In this document: one piece after another, positions 39,381 to 50,977 of the stretch
Layout of the letters: every line of letters starts with the position of its first letter
Position numbering within the stretch: the stretch's first letter is position 1
NCBI RefSeq assembly: GCF_052324685.1
Contig: NC_135220.1
Span: 62,001-126,000, forward strand
Direction: 5' to 3'
Length of the DNA: 64,000 bases
DNA from: Brachyhypopomus gauderio
Lineage: Eukaryota; Chordata; Actinopteri; Gymnotiformes; Hypopomidae
Position numbers and translations under genes: made by a program
Notes under the pieces: generated by a model
Told to the model about the DNA's origin: nothing
The model's input: only the letters and a program-made list of their open reading frames with translations
Database searches by the model: none

Positions 39381-42300
39381 GATTACTAGGGGGCTGTGGC
39401 GCACACATGCCCAGAGCGGTGGGAAGCCCTAGCCTGATGCCCGCAGAGCAGTTGGGGTTAGGTGCCTTGCTCAAGGGCACCTCAGTCATGGCCTCAGGTT
39501 TGGTAATCGAACCCACAACCCTCCGGTCACAAGACCAGTTCCCTACCAAAGGACCATGACTGCCCCAAACAAGCAATCCCTGCCAAGTCTTGAACTTGGA
39601 TTTTTCACCCACAGGGTGAATGTGTTCATCAGTTATACCCACGGACGTAGTTTTGGGGGGGGACATGTCCCCCCCACTTTTTCAAAAGCCGGTTTTGGTC
39701 CCCCCCAGTTTTTACAGTTAAAACCAAATATTTAAGTAGCGACGAAGTCATGTCCCCCCCACTTTTTAACGGTTAAAAAAACAATATCCAAATAGCGACA
39801 AATCTAGCACTAGGATCATGCAGCTCCGAGCTCCCCCCCCCCCCCCCCCGCTCAACAATTTTTGTTCACAGCGCTCAACAATTTTCATTCAACCCCCCCC
39901 CCCCGCTCAACAGTTCGCCACCCCAGGTTGTGTCCCCCCCACTTATGAAATCAAAACTACGTCCATGGTTATACCACAGGGATTTTCTTGAGTGTGTGCT
40001 TGAGCCCTTTGTTGCAGGATACCTGAGTGGAGATGAAAAAAAACTGAAAAACAGAACTGGAAGTTCCAACGCACCGGTTTATTAAGTCCACTGTGAGGAG
40101 TGCCTTCAAAAACCCAACATACATTAATAGAGAAAGGGGAACAAAAGAAAACAAGTCAACATAAACTAATCAACTCAGTACACATGTATGAACAAGGCCC
40201 TAAAACCCATCTTCACTCCAAGCCAGCTCTCTCTCTAATCACTCTCTAATCAGAGTTCTGCCTTTTACAATCCCATTAGCCTATTGGCTTCAACCACCCA
40301 CAACTTTTAAAATGTACAAGTTCTAATTACATGTATCTATTTTAACTTAACTTAAACATTTTATTAATTTAATTTAACTTAAACATTTTATTATTTAATC
40401 GATAATAAATTTTATTAAATTTCATTTTAGTATGAATATAAAACATTTAATATAAAAACATTCATGCTGGAAACTTAACCCCTTTAAACCCGGAACCATA
40501 AAAGCAGGTCCTCTCCCCCAGGCTCAAACATGGGAAATGGAACATTCCACTTACCACAACCTCAAGACTACATTACCCATCAACCCCCTGGGCTCAGGTC
40601 CTTTGACCTGTAGGAGGCTGCCAGCATGCTGGAGTAAACAGGGAAGTTTAACTAATTTCAAAACCCACAATAAACAGTTAAATATGCATGGAATATAGTA
40701 ATCCTCTACACTATCAGTTGGCCACCCTGAATAGTGCAAGATAATCACAGTTGTTTATTTGTTTTTCAGAGTCCTGACAAGGTCCAACTAGTGTTTGCCA
40801 CTGCAACCCTGTGGGTACCAATAAAAGAGTCTTTAAAACTTTGAGGTCGTCTTGTGGTTCTGTCCATTACAATATCTCACAGAATGGAACGGACGAGAGC
40901 TCCGTTACACCCTTCCTGCAAATATTATTATTATATAAAACATATATACATTTTCAAAGTAACATAAAATTTCATTGAACAATGTCTAGTTAAGGACAAA
41001 GTTTAGAATATGTGAATACATAGAAATTTTCTCTCACTAGAATAATAGACAAATTGACAAACAAATCTTCATTTCCACAAATCCTACACATGGCACTTTG
41101 GCCAGCATAACAAGTGGTTTTCAAGTGGCTGGTGACATTGGCGATGGTGGGTGCCACTTCTGAGAGGCCGGTTACGTTTGCGGTGGCCACTTCTAATCGG
41201 CACATGCCTATAACTGATCCTCATGCGGGTGACGCGTAGCATGGGCAGATTTTATTCAGCGGTGCTACTCGCTCACACTGGTTTATAATACACTGATAGC
41301 ATGAACAACATGAGCATACACCGAAAAATATAATAAATATTTCATATATAAGGTCTTCGTTAACTGTTACCAGTGTAGAACACTATAATCCAACTTCGAC
41401 ATGATATCGTCAAACAACATAAAAACTCTTAATTTAGAGCTAGGTAGCCGGATATCGGCTAGAATCGTTCACCAAACATAAAGAAGATGCTAAAATCGAG
41501 TGGCACTAGCCACACTAAGTGCCAAGATTTTGTGGCACATGTCATTTATAATCGGCATGTGCCACTAAGGTGTCACTTCCTGTTGCCGCATGCCAAACGA
41601 GGACTGAACCCTTACTGCAACTTTAAGAATAGATTAACGGCGATAATTTTTATATCGCCCGATAAGATTATCAAATTAACGAACGCCGTTAACGGCCCAC
41701 CACTAGTTTAAAGTTTTGGTTGCAGGGCATTATGCAAACATAATGGTCAGATTATTATATTTCGCTGCATGTGTCACTTAAGGTGCCACATCCTGTCACA
41801 AGAATAGAAGTGTGATTAGTGCAGTTATGCAGCACGACTACTTCACCACAAAAACTTTGACGAAGCAGATGGGATCTGTGGTGAATGAAGTATATACAGA
41901 GATACGGAGCAGATCAGGATAAAAGCAAAAGTGCTTTTCTGCATTTGTCACCTGTAAGGTGTCGCTGTGGGAATGGAGCCGAGATGAACTCCACCGAAGA
42001 CTGTACACTCAGCCAGTCAGAGAGTGGGAAGGCCAAGACCTGCACAGTTACGGAGACATCATCTTCTCCTCACGCTTATCTTTACACAATGGCTCGACAA
42101 AGGTACCAGAAACAAGAGTAACAAATGCATGTGTTTATTTTCATATAAACAATTTTATCAGATAAGTACAAATCCGAAATCCTTGTGGGGCTACATCCAG
42201 TAAAAGATTTTGAAACTAGAGGACATCGTTAAAAGGTTCTAAAACACAGAAGAGATGACCAGTTGCTGTTCGTCCGTCTCAAACTACTCATTTTAGATAT

Positions 42301-43541
42301 CTAAAGAACTTAGGTTGGTTTTCATGACCTCGATGGCCTAAATGAATCACATTTTATATGTATTATATATTTTTTGCCCTCATCAGGTGGGTGAAAGGTA
42401 TGTGGTCCTGTTTTCCTTTCATTTACTGATCCTCGCTCTGGACAACTTGAACCAGAATTTCATTTATGAGGTAAGTTGTGTCTGTGCACAGTGAACACAG
42501 AGTTGCAGTGCCATTCAAGATCTCCCAGTTAAGTCTGCCTGTCTGGCCTCTCTGCAGGGCATTCTTCCTCTGTCTGCAATCAATGTGCAGTGTATTCCTC
42601 AACAGAACCCCTCTGCTCCACCCATGTTTGAGATTACTGGTGAGTTTTACGTTGTTATGTGATACCAAATAAATAAATAAATAAATAACGTGGAAGGATG
42701 CATGCTGCAAGACCTTACTACACGATTAGGATTCACTGATGAGATGCTGAATTGACTGGGTTCTGGTTGATGTGACTGCACAGGGCCCATGGTGGATTCC
42801 CGGACCTTCGTCTGCGGCAGTGCAGCCGAGAGAAACGGCTGGTTAGAGAACATAGAGGACAGGAGACAAAAGTCTCTGAGACAGCAGCTGAGCCCGTCTC
42901 ATAGTGCCCTGTCCTACCTGGTATGGACACATGGCCACACCTTCCACACCGCATCTTGGGAATACAGCGCTTGTTACTAATCTCCTCGGACAGCCTGTAC
43001 GAGCATCAGGGCACTAAATTGTATAGCATGTACTTAGAGGTCAGGAAATATAATTCAAATGTTTGCATATGATGCCTAAATATAACCAATGATTGCTAAC
43101 TAGGTTGTTGAACAGGAAAGAGACTTCCATAAAAAGCAGTACAGTCTCGGTCATGAATCTACTTGACAAAATTTTACTTGGCTAAAAAGCACCACCCAGA
43201 GGACAAATGGTGAATAACAACATGTTCAATATATTTTAATCGTACCTTAGACGCACTGCTTCAAATTTAAGATTTGTCGTCCGCCATGTTCTTTGGCGCC
43301 AAAAATGACCAAAACCTGCGGAGTCTATAAAACGGATAAAGAGGACTAACTACAACAATAACTCCGCTATTGCAGCTGCCTTGTAATGAGAGATGGCAGA
43401 GGGAAGAGCTGAAGAGGTTCTTACTGAGGTGTCCCATATGGCAGTGGGAGGGAACACCTATCCAACACATGGGCCAACCTTCCTATCTCTCCTTGGTACA
43501 CATCAGCAATATACAGAGACAGGCAAGTCAGAGACACTGCC

Positions 43542-43582
<41 letters not shown>

Positions 43583-45570
43583 GTGTGTGTGTGTGAGAGA
43601 GAGAGTGTGTGTGTAAAGATGACTGGGTTGGTTGTTGCAGGGCTCGCAGGAGCGTCTCTTTGTGCTGTTCCCTCAGGACCTCCTGATTCTCTCTGTGGAC
43701 AGTCAGCGTGTACATGTGAAGTATGAGGTAATAAGCTTTAGAGATTGAAGTAAAAAAGGAAAAGAAACTGTGAAGCTACCTAAGTAATAAGAGCATGACG
43801 TTAACAAACGCGAATGAACACATTCTTGAGTCTGTATTTGTAAAAAAAAGAGCTCGAGACTTGCAGGCATTTACTTACCCAAAACAAGACCTTTATGTCA
43901 TCTGAAATAAGTTCCTAAGTTGTGTTGTTTACTTGTGATCTGCAGTAACTGTTTATAGTTATTCTGAATTTCTGAGTTAGTTGAGATTGCTTACACTGCA
44001 GGGCCGTCTTCCCCGGAGGAGCATGGGAGCTCTGGAGAGCTCTGCTTTGCCTGGAAGATTTGAGTTTAAACTAACAGGTGTGTTTAATAACTCTCACTTT
44101 CACACTGGAGTCCACACAAAGTAGCTTAGATCAATCCCTAGATCAGTTAGCTACAATAACTACAATATTTAGCTCTTGACACAAGAGCCCAGGATTAATT
44201 AGAGGAAATGTATTGCAATTGTTCCAGAAATTTTGTGATTACTCAGAAGATCAGTAGGAAGGCCCTAGAGAATTTCCATGTTGACACATTTAAAATATAC
44301 TGCAACTGCAGCTGAAAATGTCACAAGGCCTGATGTTCTTAGCAAGCTTGTCATAAAGTGACCGCTTGAGTGCATCTGTAGAACTTCAGAACAGCTCGCA
44401 GGGCTGCGGTGTCTCCTGCACTCCCTACAGGACTAAGGATGAAGCCCATTCTTCTTGAGAAGGGGCCATCGCCCTTGACTGAGGGATCGCCCCTGATGTT
44501 TGCTTCCAGTAGTCAACACTGATTGGCTGGATCACAGACAGGTCATTCAGTGACAGGGCATCTCTTCAGCACAGTTTGAGCTCTGTGGGGAACTCTGTGC
44601 TATTTCATTGTCCTTGTGTGTAGTGTTGATTGGACGCATGGTAGTGCATGGTGTTTTTCTTTCCATTTCACACACAGTTTAGAAGAGAACCCAGGAAATG
44701 GTTCAAGTGTTGCTCTGAGATTTTGCACCTTTGCTGTCCAAAGTGCCCTGCTAGACTTTCGAAAATCTAGGAAAAAATGACATGACAAACCACTGGGCAC
44801 CCATTAGGTGGCAAAATAACAAACAAAATAACAAATAAACAACTTAATGTGCAAATCTCTGAAATTATTGAATTAGCCTGCTTTTCAGGGCAGAGAGTAA
44901 GGGATAAACAGTAGATTAACAGTACACCTTCAAGACTCTAAAGTGGAGTACACACCCCTGACCCAGGCATTGGGACCACAATACACCTGGAGGACCTGGG
45001 TGGATTTCTAGACAGGACTGTGTGCCCCCTTAGTAAGCACAATAGTTTCTTCCCTCATTAGTTGTCTTGCCTCGGTTTGCTGAACCCCTGTGCTACATTA
45101 CCCCTGAGATAGCATATTACACCTTGATAATGACCTTCTGAATCAAAGCAGGTGCATTAATTCATGCAAAAATGTATAAATGTGGACAGTATGGAGCCCC
45201 CAAGACTGGTGCTGTTGTAAAAAAACAACTATATGAGGATAATGATGCATTTATTGCCTTGGTTTGTTTTTATGTATTTGTTTGTTCAGGGGAATTGATG
45301 GAACCTTTGTTGGTCTCGTGTGCTTATCCAGAGGACTATCAGAGCTGGATCTTCCAGTTACAACAGGTACAAATGCTAATTTTCAATTAAAATGTAGATG
45401 CAGCAAAATGCAGAACTGTCAGCACTAAACTCCTTCAGTAGTGCGGAGGACGAGTGTTATCGTTTTAACTTTCACGTTCTTCTTTTTTTCCTACCAAGCC
45501 TGAAAAGGTGACGCAAGCGTTTCCCAGCCATGCGACTCCACCTCTCATACCAAAGAAGCGCAGGAGCTGA
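36101..45570 (+). CDS. PLEKHN1-like protein with two PH domains
   Basis: Exons: 36101-36189, 37595-37694, 41959-42102, 42387-42470, 42558-42639, 42784-42920, 43376-43522, 43641-43727, 44002-44077, 45290-45366, 45499-45570. Phases agree and give 364 residues. The N-terminus MGCC suggests lipid anchoring. PH-like domain 1 (about residues 100-200) spans GDIIFSSRLSL, GERYVVLF and ITGPMVDSRTFVC; PH-like domain 2 (about 260-350) spans GSQERLFVLFPQDLLIL, YEGRLP and EDYQSWIFQLQQ. The two-PH order, linker and matching positions resemble human PLEKHN1 (CLPABP, a cardiolipin/phosphatidic-acid-binding protein), which also maps near TTLL10. Unlike human (611 residues), it stops about 24 residues after PH2 with PLIPKKRRS. 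The intron after 43522 has a GC donor. Intron 2 carries a hAT-like insertion. It could be a paralogue rather than the orthologue. Confidence 0.75.
36497..36592. repeat. degenerate TTAAAGAA tandem repeat
   Basis: Five spaced copies of TGTTAAAGAACNCTTTGT-like units (about 17 bp apart) in intron 1 of the PLEKHN1-like gene. Confidence 0.7.
38182..38450. mobile_element. older diverged copy of the ACGGACGTAGTTTTG MITE
   Basis: CACGGATGTAATTTGG followed by CTTTTTCAAAAGCCGGTTTT and AAATAGCGACGAATC matches the better-preserved copy at 39640-39967, but with more substitutions and no clear right terminus. It lies inside the hAT-like element. Confidence 0.6.
38548..39065 (+). repeat. left arm of large inverted repeat
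   Basis: Closely resembles the reverse complement of 41048-41614. Shared landmarks are TTCAGTCCTCGTTTGGCATG, AGGAAGTGACACC, CCGATATCCGGCTACCTAGC, TTTGACGATATCATGTCGAA and GCTACGCGTCACCCG. The loop between the arms is about 2 kb. Confidence 0.85.
39331..39566 (-). mobile_element. tRNA-derived SINE with (TG)n tail
   Basis: Read on the minus strand from 39566: a tRNA-like head starting GGGGCAGTCATGG, a degenerate A box (TGGTCCTTTGGTAGGG), a B box GGTTCGATTACC (plus-strand 39502-39513), then the GGTGCCCTTGAGCAAGGCAC motif widespread in fish SINE-like repeats, ending in a (TG)n tract of 22 units. Lengths and order fit a tRNA-derived retroposon. I do not name the family. Confidence 0.75.
39640..39967. 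mobile_element. 328-bp hAT-type MITE with target-site duplication
   Basis: Terminal inverted repeats CACGGACGTAGTTTTG at the left and the complement of CATGGACGTAGTTTTG at the right are flanked by the 8-bp duplication GTTATACC (39632-39639 and 39968-39975). The interior contains several CCCCCCCACTTTT blocks and long C runs (up to 20). No coding capacity. It is nested inside the larger hAT-like element. Confidence 0.85.
39976..40980. other. unassigned insert between the inverted arms, possible LTR remnant
   Basis: This loop sequence is unlike the arms. Near 40818 a polyadenylation-like AATAAAAG is followed by a short segment ending in TCCATTACA, a layout seen in the R-U5 part of long terminal repeats. 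I cannot define both ends or a target duplication, so the LTR idea is weak. No coding frame of note. Confidence 0.3.
41048..41614 (-). repeat. right arm of large inverted repeat
   Basis: Inverted, diverged copy of 38548-39065. It carries an extra stretch near 41098-41180 (GGTTTTCAAGTGGCTGGTGA) that is not in the left arm. Confidence 0.85.
43546..43614. repeat. compound (GT)n(GA)n microsatellite
   Basis: GT, GA, GT, GA, GT blocks fill most of the 118-bp GC-AG intron of the PLEKHN1-like gene. Confidence 0.95.
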
Positions 45571-47017
45571 GGAGAAGCGTAATCTTCCTCTGCCTCCTAC
45601 CACAGATGGAGAGGAGTGACATTGCTGACAATTGCCATATAGGACGACTGTGTTCTGGTGACCTGCAAGGTTGATTTCAATGTGCGGTCTGTTGCCAGTG
45701 CAAAAATATGCTTACTGTACATAAATGCTTAGTCTTAAGATTATTAATTATCAATTAAAAACAATGTTCGGATTTGAGTGGGATGTGTGATCGGTCCTGG
45801 TCCAGTGGAATGTGTGTTCTTTCATTAAGTACCCACCTGCAGGCTTTATACAAAGCATTATTGTCTCAAATATTCTCAAGTACAAAACGTCTGTCCGAGA
45901 TGTAATAAATTACTGTAATTAGAGGAGCATTCCGGAGTCACAGCAGGTCTCCGTTGTCTTATTAACCACGGCCCCTATTCTTTAACTGTCACCGCTCTGA
46001 TTTAAAATGGTTGCAAACTCAGTGAAACCACTCCAGGTCTTTGGTGTAGGTGTCACAATAAATCTATTGAATTTACCTCGTGCCCAGCCCCTCTTTCCCA
46101 GGCCAGAGCTATGGGGCGAGTCAGAACCAGAACAAGGAGTGTGTGAGTGTAAGCAGAGCTTCTTTTTCTGGTGAAATGAATACGACAAGCCCAAAGAGTT
46201 TCACTTTTTTATCTTTTGGTCAGACATGTCCTCCTTCCATAAACGTTCACAGATTGAGTTCTGCTCAAAAACAGAGACACTTCTTTAATATAATTCCCTT
46301 TATTTTTGAGAAAACATTTACAGTAATGTGCCACAAAGGAGCGTGTCAATATTGTGCTTTTACAGACCATGCTCAGCATAATGACTTAGTGTCTTTATGA
46401 CAAAAAAATATCCACACAATCACGAATGGGAAGACTCGCTGTTATAAATAAGGTTTGTAATCTGAAATGTGTCTATACTGAATGCAAATGTTTCAAAAGT
46501 AGAAATGGACACCAGACAAAATCCAATTTCAACAGCAACATCTGAAATTATATTAAAGCTCTAAAGGAAGCTGAATCTCAGTGAAATAATGAATATTTAA
46601 ATCTTATGTAGAAATATGTAAATTTACAACTCCATTACTAAAGGGATCATATTTCAATTCATAACAAAATGTAACTGAAGATATGTTCAAAAATCTTTGA
46701 GTCAGATTGCTTTAGCCGTTGTTTTTTGTGGTCACATTTTCGATTGTGGGACCGTAGTGCATCGTGACATGCGTCTATTCAAAATGCTACATATCTACAT
46801 ATGTTAATAGTCAAAGTAAGTAAGAAAGTAAATGTACATGTGATATTGCTGTAATGCTTTATCAGAGCGATGCAGCTACATTACTGCAAACACCATTATG
46901 GCGTTCCCAACTCAGTGGGGCGATGTCTTTTGGGACTGTGTATCTCAGACAACATCAAATAAAGCCTGCCTTTGTCATTAAGGTTTTGAACACAAAGACA
47001 TGGCATAATCCAGGCCC
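45571..47017. other. convergent intergenic/3' UTR region
   Basis: The PLEKHN1-like gene (plus) and arhgef19 (minus) end 1.45 kb apart, tail to tail. The AT-rich sequence probably holds both 3' UTRs. A minus-strand AATAAA (TTTATT at about 46300) could end arhgef19. No extra exon seen. Confidence 0.5.
45754..45759 (+). terminator. candidate polyadenylation signal
   Basis: ATTAAA about 185 bp after the stop of the PLEKHN1-like gene is followed by a GT-rich stretch (GTGGGATGTGTGATC) about 25 bp on. An AATAAA at 45904-45909 is a second candidate. Confidence 0.4.
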
Positions 47018-47236
47018 TCACTGAGACTCGCCCTCCAGTTTCTGGGTGACGCACTGGATCCGAATGTTCTCGCGAAGGTTTCGCAAACGAGCGCTGCGAT
47101 TCGTGATTTCCTCCACGTTGGTTTTGGGGAACCAGCCCCTCTCTCCATCAGACAAGCGGATCCCCTCCATCCACCCTGCAAGTTAAAAAAACACCAGAGC
47201 TAGGAAGTATTAGCATTTTTCCTTTATCTTAGACTA

Positions 47237-47274
<38 letters not shown>

Positions 47275-50090
47275 TCGTTGGCATGGGTCTCACCATCACT
47301 TGTGATGGTTTTAGCTTGCAGAATGTCTGCCTTCTCCAGTGTGAGTTCATCATGTTCTTGGGCCTGGTAGCTCTTAATACACTGGACCTGGGACAGATCT
47401 ACTGGAACATGAGAAAGCTCTATGATGTTCACTTCCTTTGTGGTTTTTATACACACGCACAAGAACAAACAGCATTATATAAGGGACACACCCTCATTCT
47501 CATTGGTCTGCTCAGGTGCTGTCTTTGGGTCAGGGGGGAACATGGCTGTGATCCATCTCTGTTTGCTACTCCTGTGGAGAAAGTGAAGGTTATGAACCAG
47601 CAAGAAAAGTATGCACTTAAAAATTATAGTTTAGAGGTTCAAACTTTCCTGTCTGGCAAGAAAATAAATATACTGTATCTCAGCAAGGTTTCCCTTTGTG
47701 GATCTTCATTAGTCTAATAATGAGTCATTATTTATCCAGACTAGTTGTTCTGTTGAACCTCAAAGGTGTCTCTGCTAGTGGCAATATTTGAAATGAAGGG
47801 AATGAAAATTTAAAAAAGAAATCATAATAATGGTAGCATTTGACATGGGCATTCATACCCAATAAATTGTTCTTACAGGTCTTTAAAAAATATAATTTGA
47901 GAAAGTAAATAACAGCGTCTTTCTTTCTTGATGGGTAAGGTGCTCTTCAACAAGGTTACTTCATCAAGTAAACCCCTCCCCCCCACCCTCCAGCAGTGCA
48001 TGTGACGCAGGTCTCACTCTGTCGAGGACTTGAGCAGGATCTGGTGTTTCAGTTGCTGGCCTTCACACAGCTGCAGGTGGAAGATGAATCCAGAGATGCT
48101 CTGGACCGTCTGGCTCAGGTCCTTCACCTTCAGCTCACCGATCTTCGCATGGACAAACACCATGAACCTCCACGTGCTGAGCACGGGCACAAACAACATT
48201 TTGTAAACAGTCTGTAGGGCTGGTTGGCCGTCAGCACCCTATGAGGTATGAGGTATATCTCATGCTCTAGTTCTCCAGCACCAGGGGAACATCAGGGTCA
48301 CTCAGGACCAGACATAAATTATTTTTCTATTTCACTTTCCCATGCCCTCCCCAACTCATCTTCACTAGACACTTACTCCTTCCTCCGGGACAGTAGGAGG
48401 CAGTCATTAAACAGGTGCAGATACACGGGCCGCGTAGGGAGCTTGAACTTCGACCCGGATATGCTCATGGTTTGTGTATCCACCTCTAACAGCTCACCGT
48501 GTTTTACTAGCCAGCGAGACTGAGAGATGAGGGGGAATATCTAGAAAAAAAGAGATAATGAACATAGTTTGGGAATATTCCAGACCTGTATTATTTATCA
48601 ATATTAAAGAGAGAGCCAGATCGTTTGTACCTTGCCCTCAAAGTGTATTCTCTTGCTGAGGTGAATAAGTTCCTCCATCCTCTTCATTGATTGTACACTG
48701 GAGTTACATTCTTTTATAATCTGTTTCAGCAGAAAAGGCAGGATTAAGTCAGTGAAAACCCTCAAATTCATACTTATACATTTCTTTATGTTTTATCCAC
48801 CATGTGGAATATTACCTCTTGAAATGGAGGTAGAGGGGATTGTAAGAAACGAGCCACTTCTCACCTTTTTCAGTTCGTTAAAAGCTTTGGTGGCAGTGTC
48901 TTCATCTCGTGAGCCAGGCGATGTTCTCTTTAGGATGTTCTACGTGAAGTTCAAAAGTGTGATTTTATCTTTCTGATAAATCTTACGTGGCATATTCTCT
49001 AAGCACAGTATTTTGGCTTTTGAAAAGTGCAACACTTAAAAAAAAAAAAAAAAGAAAAAAAGAAAAAAAAAAAAAGTCAGTATTCATCTGAAGTCCGTAG
49101 TCCACCTGCAGGCGTGTTGTGCCCGCCATCCCCAAGCCCTTCATCAGTGTCACGTTTCGGCCACTTCTCTGCAGCTGTCTGGGTACGAGTCAGCTGCAGT
49201 GATCCTAATAAACTTTATGTCCTATTAACCATCACCAGATATCACCCACCACCACAACACTGATGATACAGTGTTAAAATGACCTGTAATATTCAGTCAG
49301 CAGCTGTCCTGTAATCAGAAACTGAGCCGTAAAGAACGTGGTAAATATCCGCTGACAAGCTACCTTCCCACAGACAGGCTACTGTCTCCTATTATGCACT
49401 CATAACAAGCACCTAAGGACAGAGATCCTCGTGGGTGCTGGTGGCCGAGGGTCCCTGTGTGGTTCAGAATTATCCAGGGTGAAGTGGAAGCTCGGTGGTT
49501 TCTGGCGCTCACCTCCACCAGCATTTTGAGGCGCGTGATCCTTTGAAAGGGCAGGATGAGGAACGACGTGAGAGGGAGACGCTGGCACACCGGGTCCTCT
49601 TCCAGCCGGGCCAGGACTCCAGGGAAACGAGCGTTCTCCTGGCTGAGAAGGCAAAAGAATGGCTTGGCCAGGTCGGTCTGGTACTCAACCGTTCTAGTGA
49701 CCTAACTGAAGTGCCCTTTCTCCTTCATTCCTATTTTAGGGCACTAATAAAGTATCCTTTAGCAAGGCATGCCACCCCAAGCTCACTGCCAGCTTATTCA
49801 TCACCAAGTCTCTCTACCACAGTGACTCACATTGCTCAGTGAGCCTGTGGCGCATGCAAAGGGCTAAAAAAGTGAAGCGCAGAGTGAGAGTGCTCACAGG
49901 AGTCTCTGGTAGGTCTGCTCCTGGTAGGCCTGGTTGGTGACGTAGGGAAGGTAGACCCTCCGCAGTGCGGGGCAGTGATCTAGGACAATGTCGCACACGT
50001 CGAAGCGTAAAATGTCCCCTTCCAAACGCTGCTCAAGGTCTTGCAGAAACCTTGAGATGAAAACAACAGGAAACAGATGACAAAAGAACA

Positions 50091-50151
<61 letters not shown>

Positions 50152-50925
50152 AATGACAGATGAAAGGAGGATTCGTTTGATGAGGGCGCACTGTCACTGC
50201 TGCAAAGCCTCTCATTTTCTCCTTCTCCTTCACGGACACAAAAGCCACTTGAGTGCCAAGAGCTCCCCCTTGTGTTGACTATTCAGCCTGCTATTTGTGT
50301 GTGAGTGAGCTGGATAAACCAGAGCCCTGAGATGCCTCACACCTAAGCACCACCCTCAGAGAACCCCGGTCTCCCAGTTTACTCTAGTTTACTTTGCTTC
50401 CTCCATACTTCTCGCTCACGTCCTTGACTTCAGGCAGCTTGGAGAACAGCCACTGTCTGTCCTGAGTCCCCAGGCATTCGGTCAGCTCCGGAGACGTCAT
50501 GAAGTGGTCGACCGCAATGCTCAGGCTGCGTATGTACGAGGCCTCGGACGTCACCAACTCAAATTTAGCCTGAAGAAGGTGACGGAACGTCAGAAAAAGC
50601 TCATTTCATTTCCAGGCAAACTGACATCAACGGTAAAAAAAACCGCGAGCGAGCATCGGCTTCACCTCTTGTAATTTGCGCTCCTCGTTGCTAAAATTGT
50701 CAAGCTGCCCACTGGTCCGTACGTCAGGAATGTCCTGCCAGAGGGAGAAGGCGGAGCCCCGTGATGACCGGAAGGAGCTGGAGGGTGAGAGGTTGCTAGG
50801 AGATGCATTGTCCCCGCCCCTGTCCTCATCAGTTCCAGGCTCTGCACCCTGCTGCCTCTGAATCTCTCTGTTAATGGCAACATCACTGTACTCCTGATAT
50901 AGGACCACTGACAGAGAGAGGGAGA

Positions 50926-50977
<52 letters not shown>

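Larger units (their letters stand above)
37779..41705. mobile_element. hAT-like non-autonomous element, 3.9 kb
   Basis: The same 8-bp sequence GTTTAAAG flanks the element at 37771-37778 and 41706-41713, the target-site duplication length of hAT transposons. The ends are inverted with one mismatch: TAGGGGTGGGC at the left and the complement of TAGTGGTGGGC at the right. No transposase frame is present, so it would need a helper. Inside are two inverted arms of about 0.5 kb (38548-39065 and 41048-41614), a SINE and a MITE. It lies in intron 2 of the PLEKHN1-like gene. Confidence 0.75.

Noticed and set aside
40818..40925. Solo retroviral-type LTR
   Set aside because: There is only an AATAAAAG and a CA-like end; no second boundary, target duplication or internal coding sequence, so it is noted only as a weak possibility.
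43376..43522. Idea that this was an intron with the PH domains in separate genes
   Set aside because: The exon reads through in phase with both neighbours and matches the inter-PH linker position in the PLEKHN1 family.
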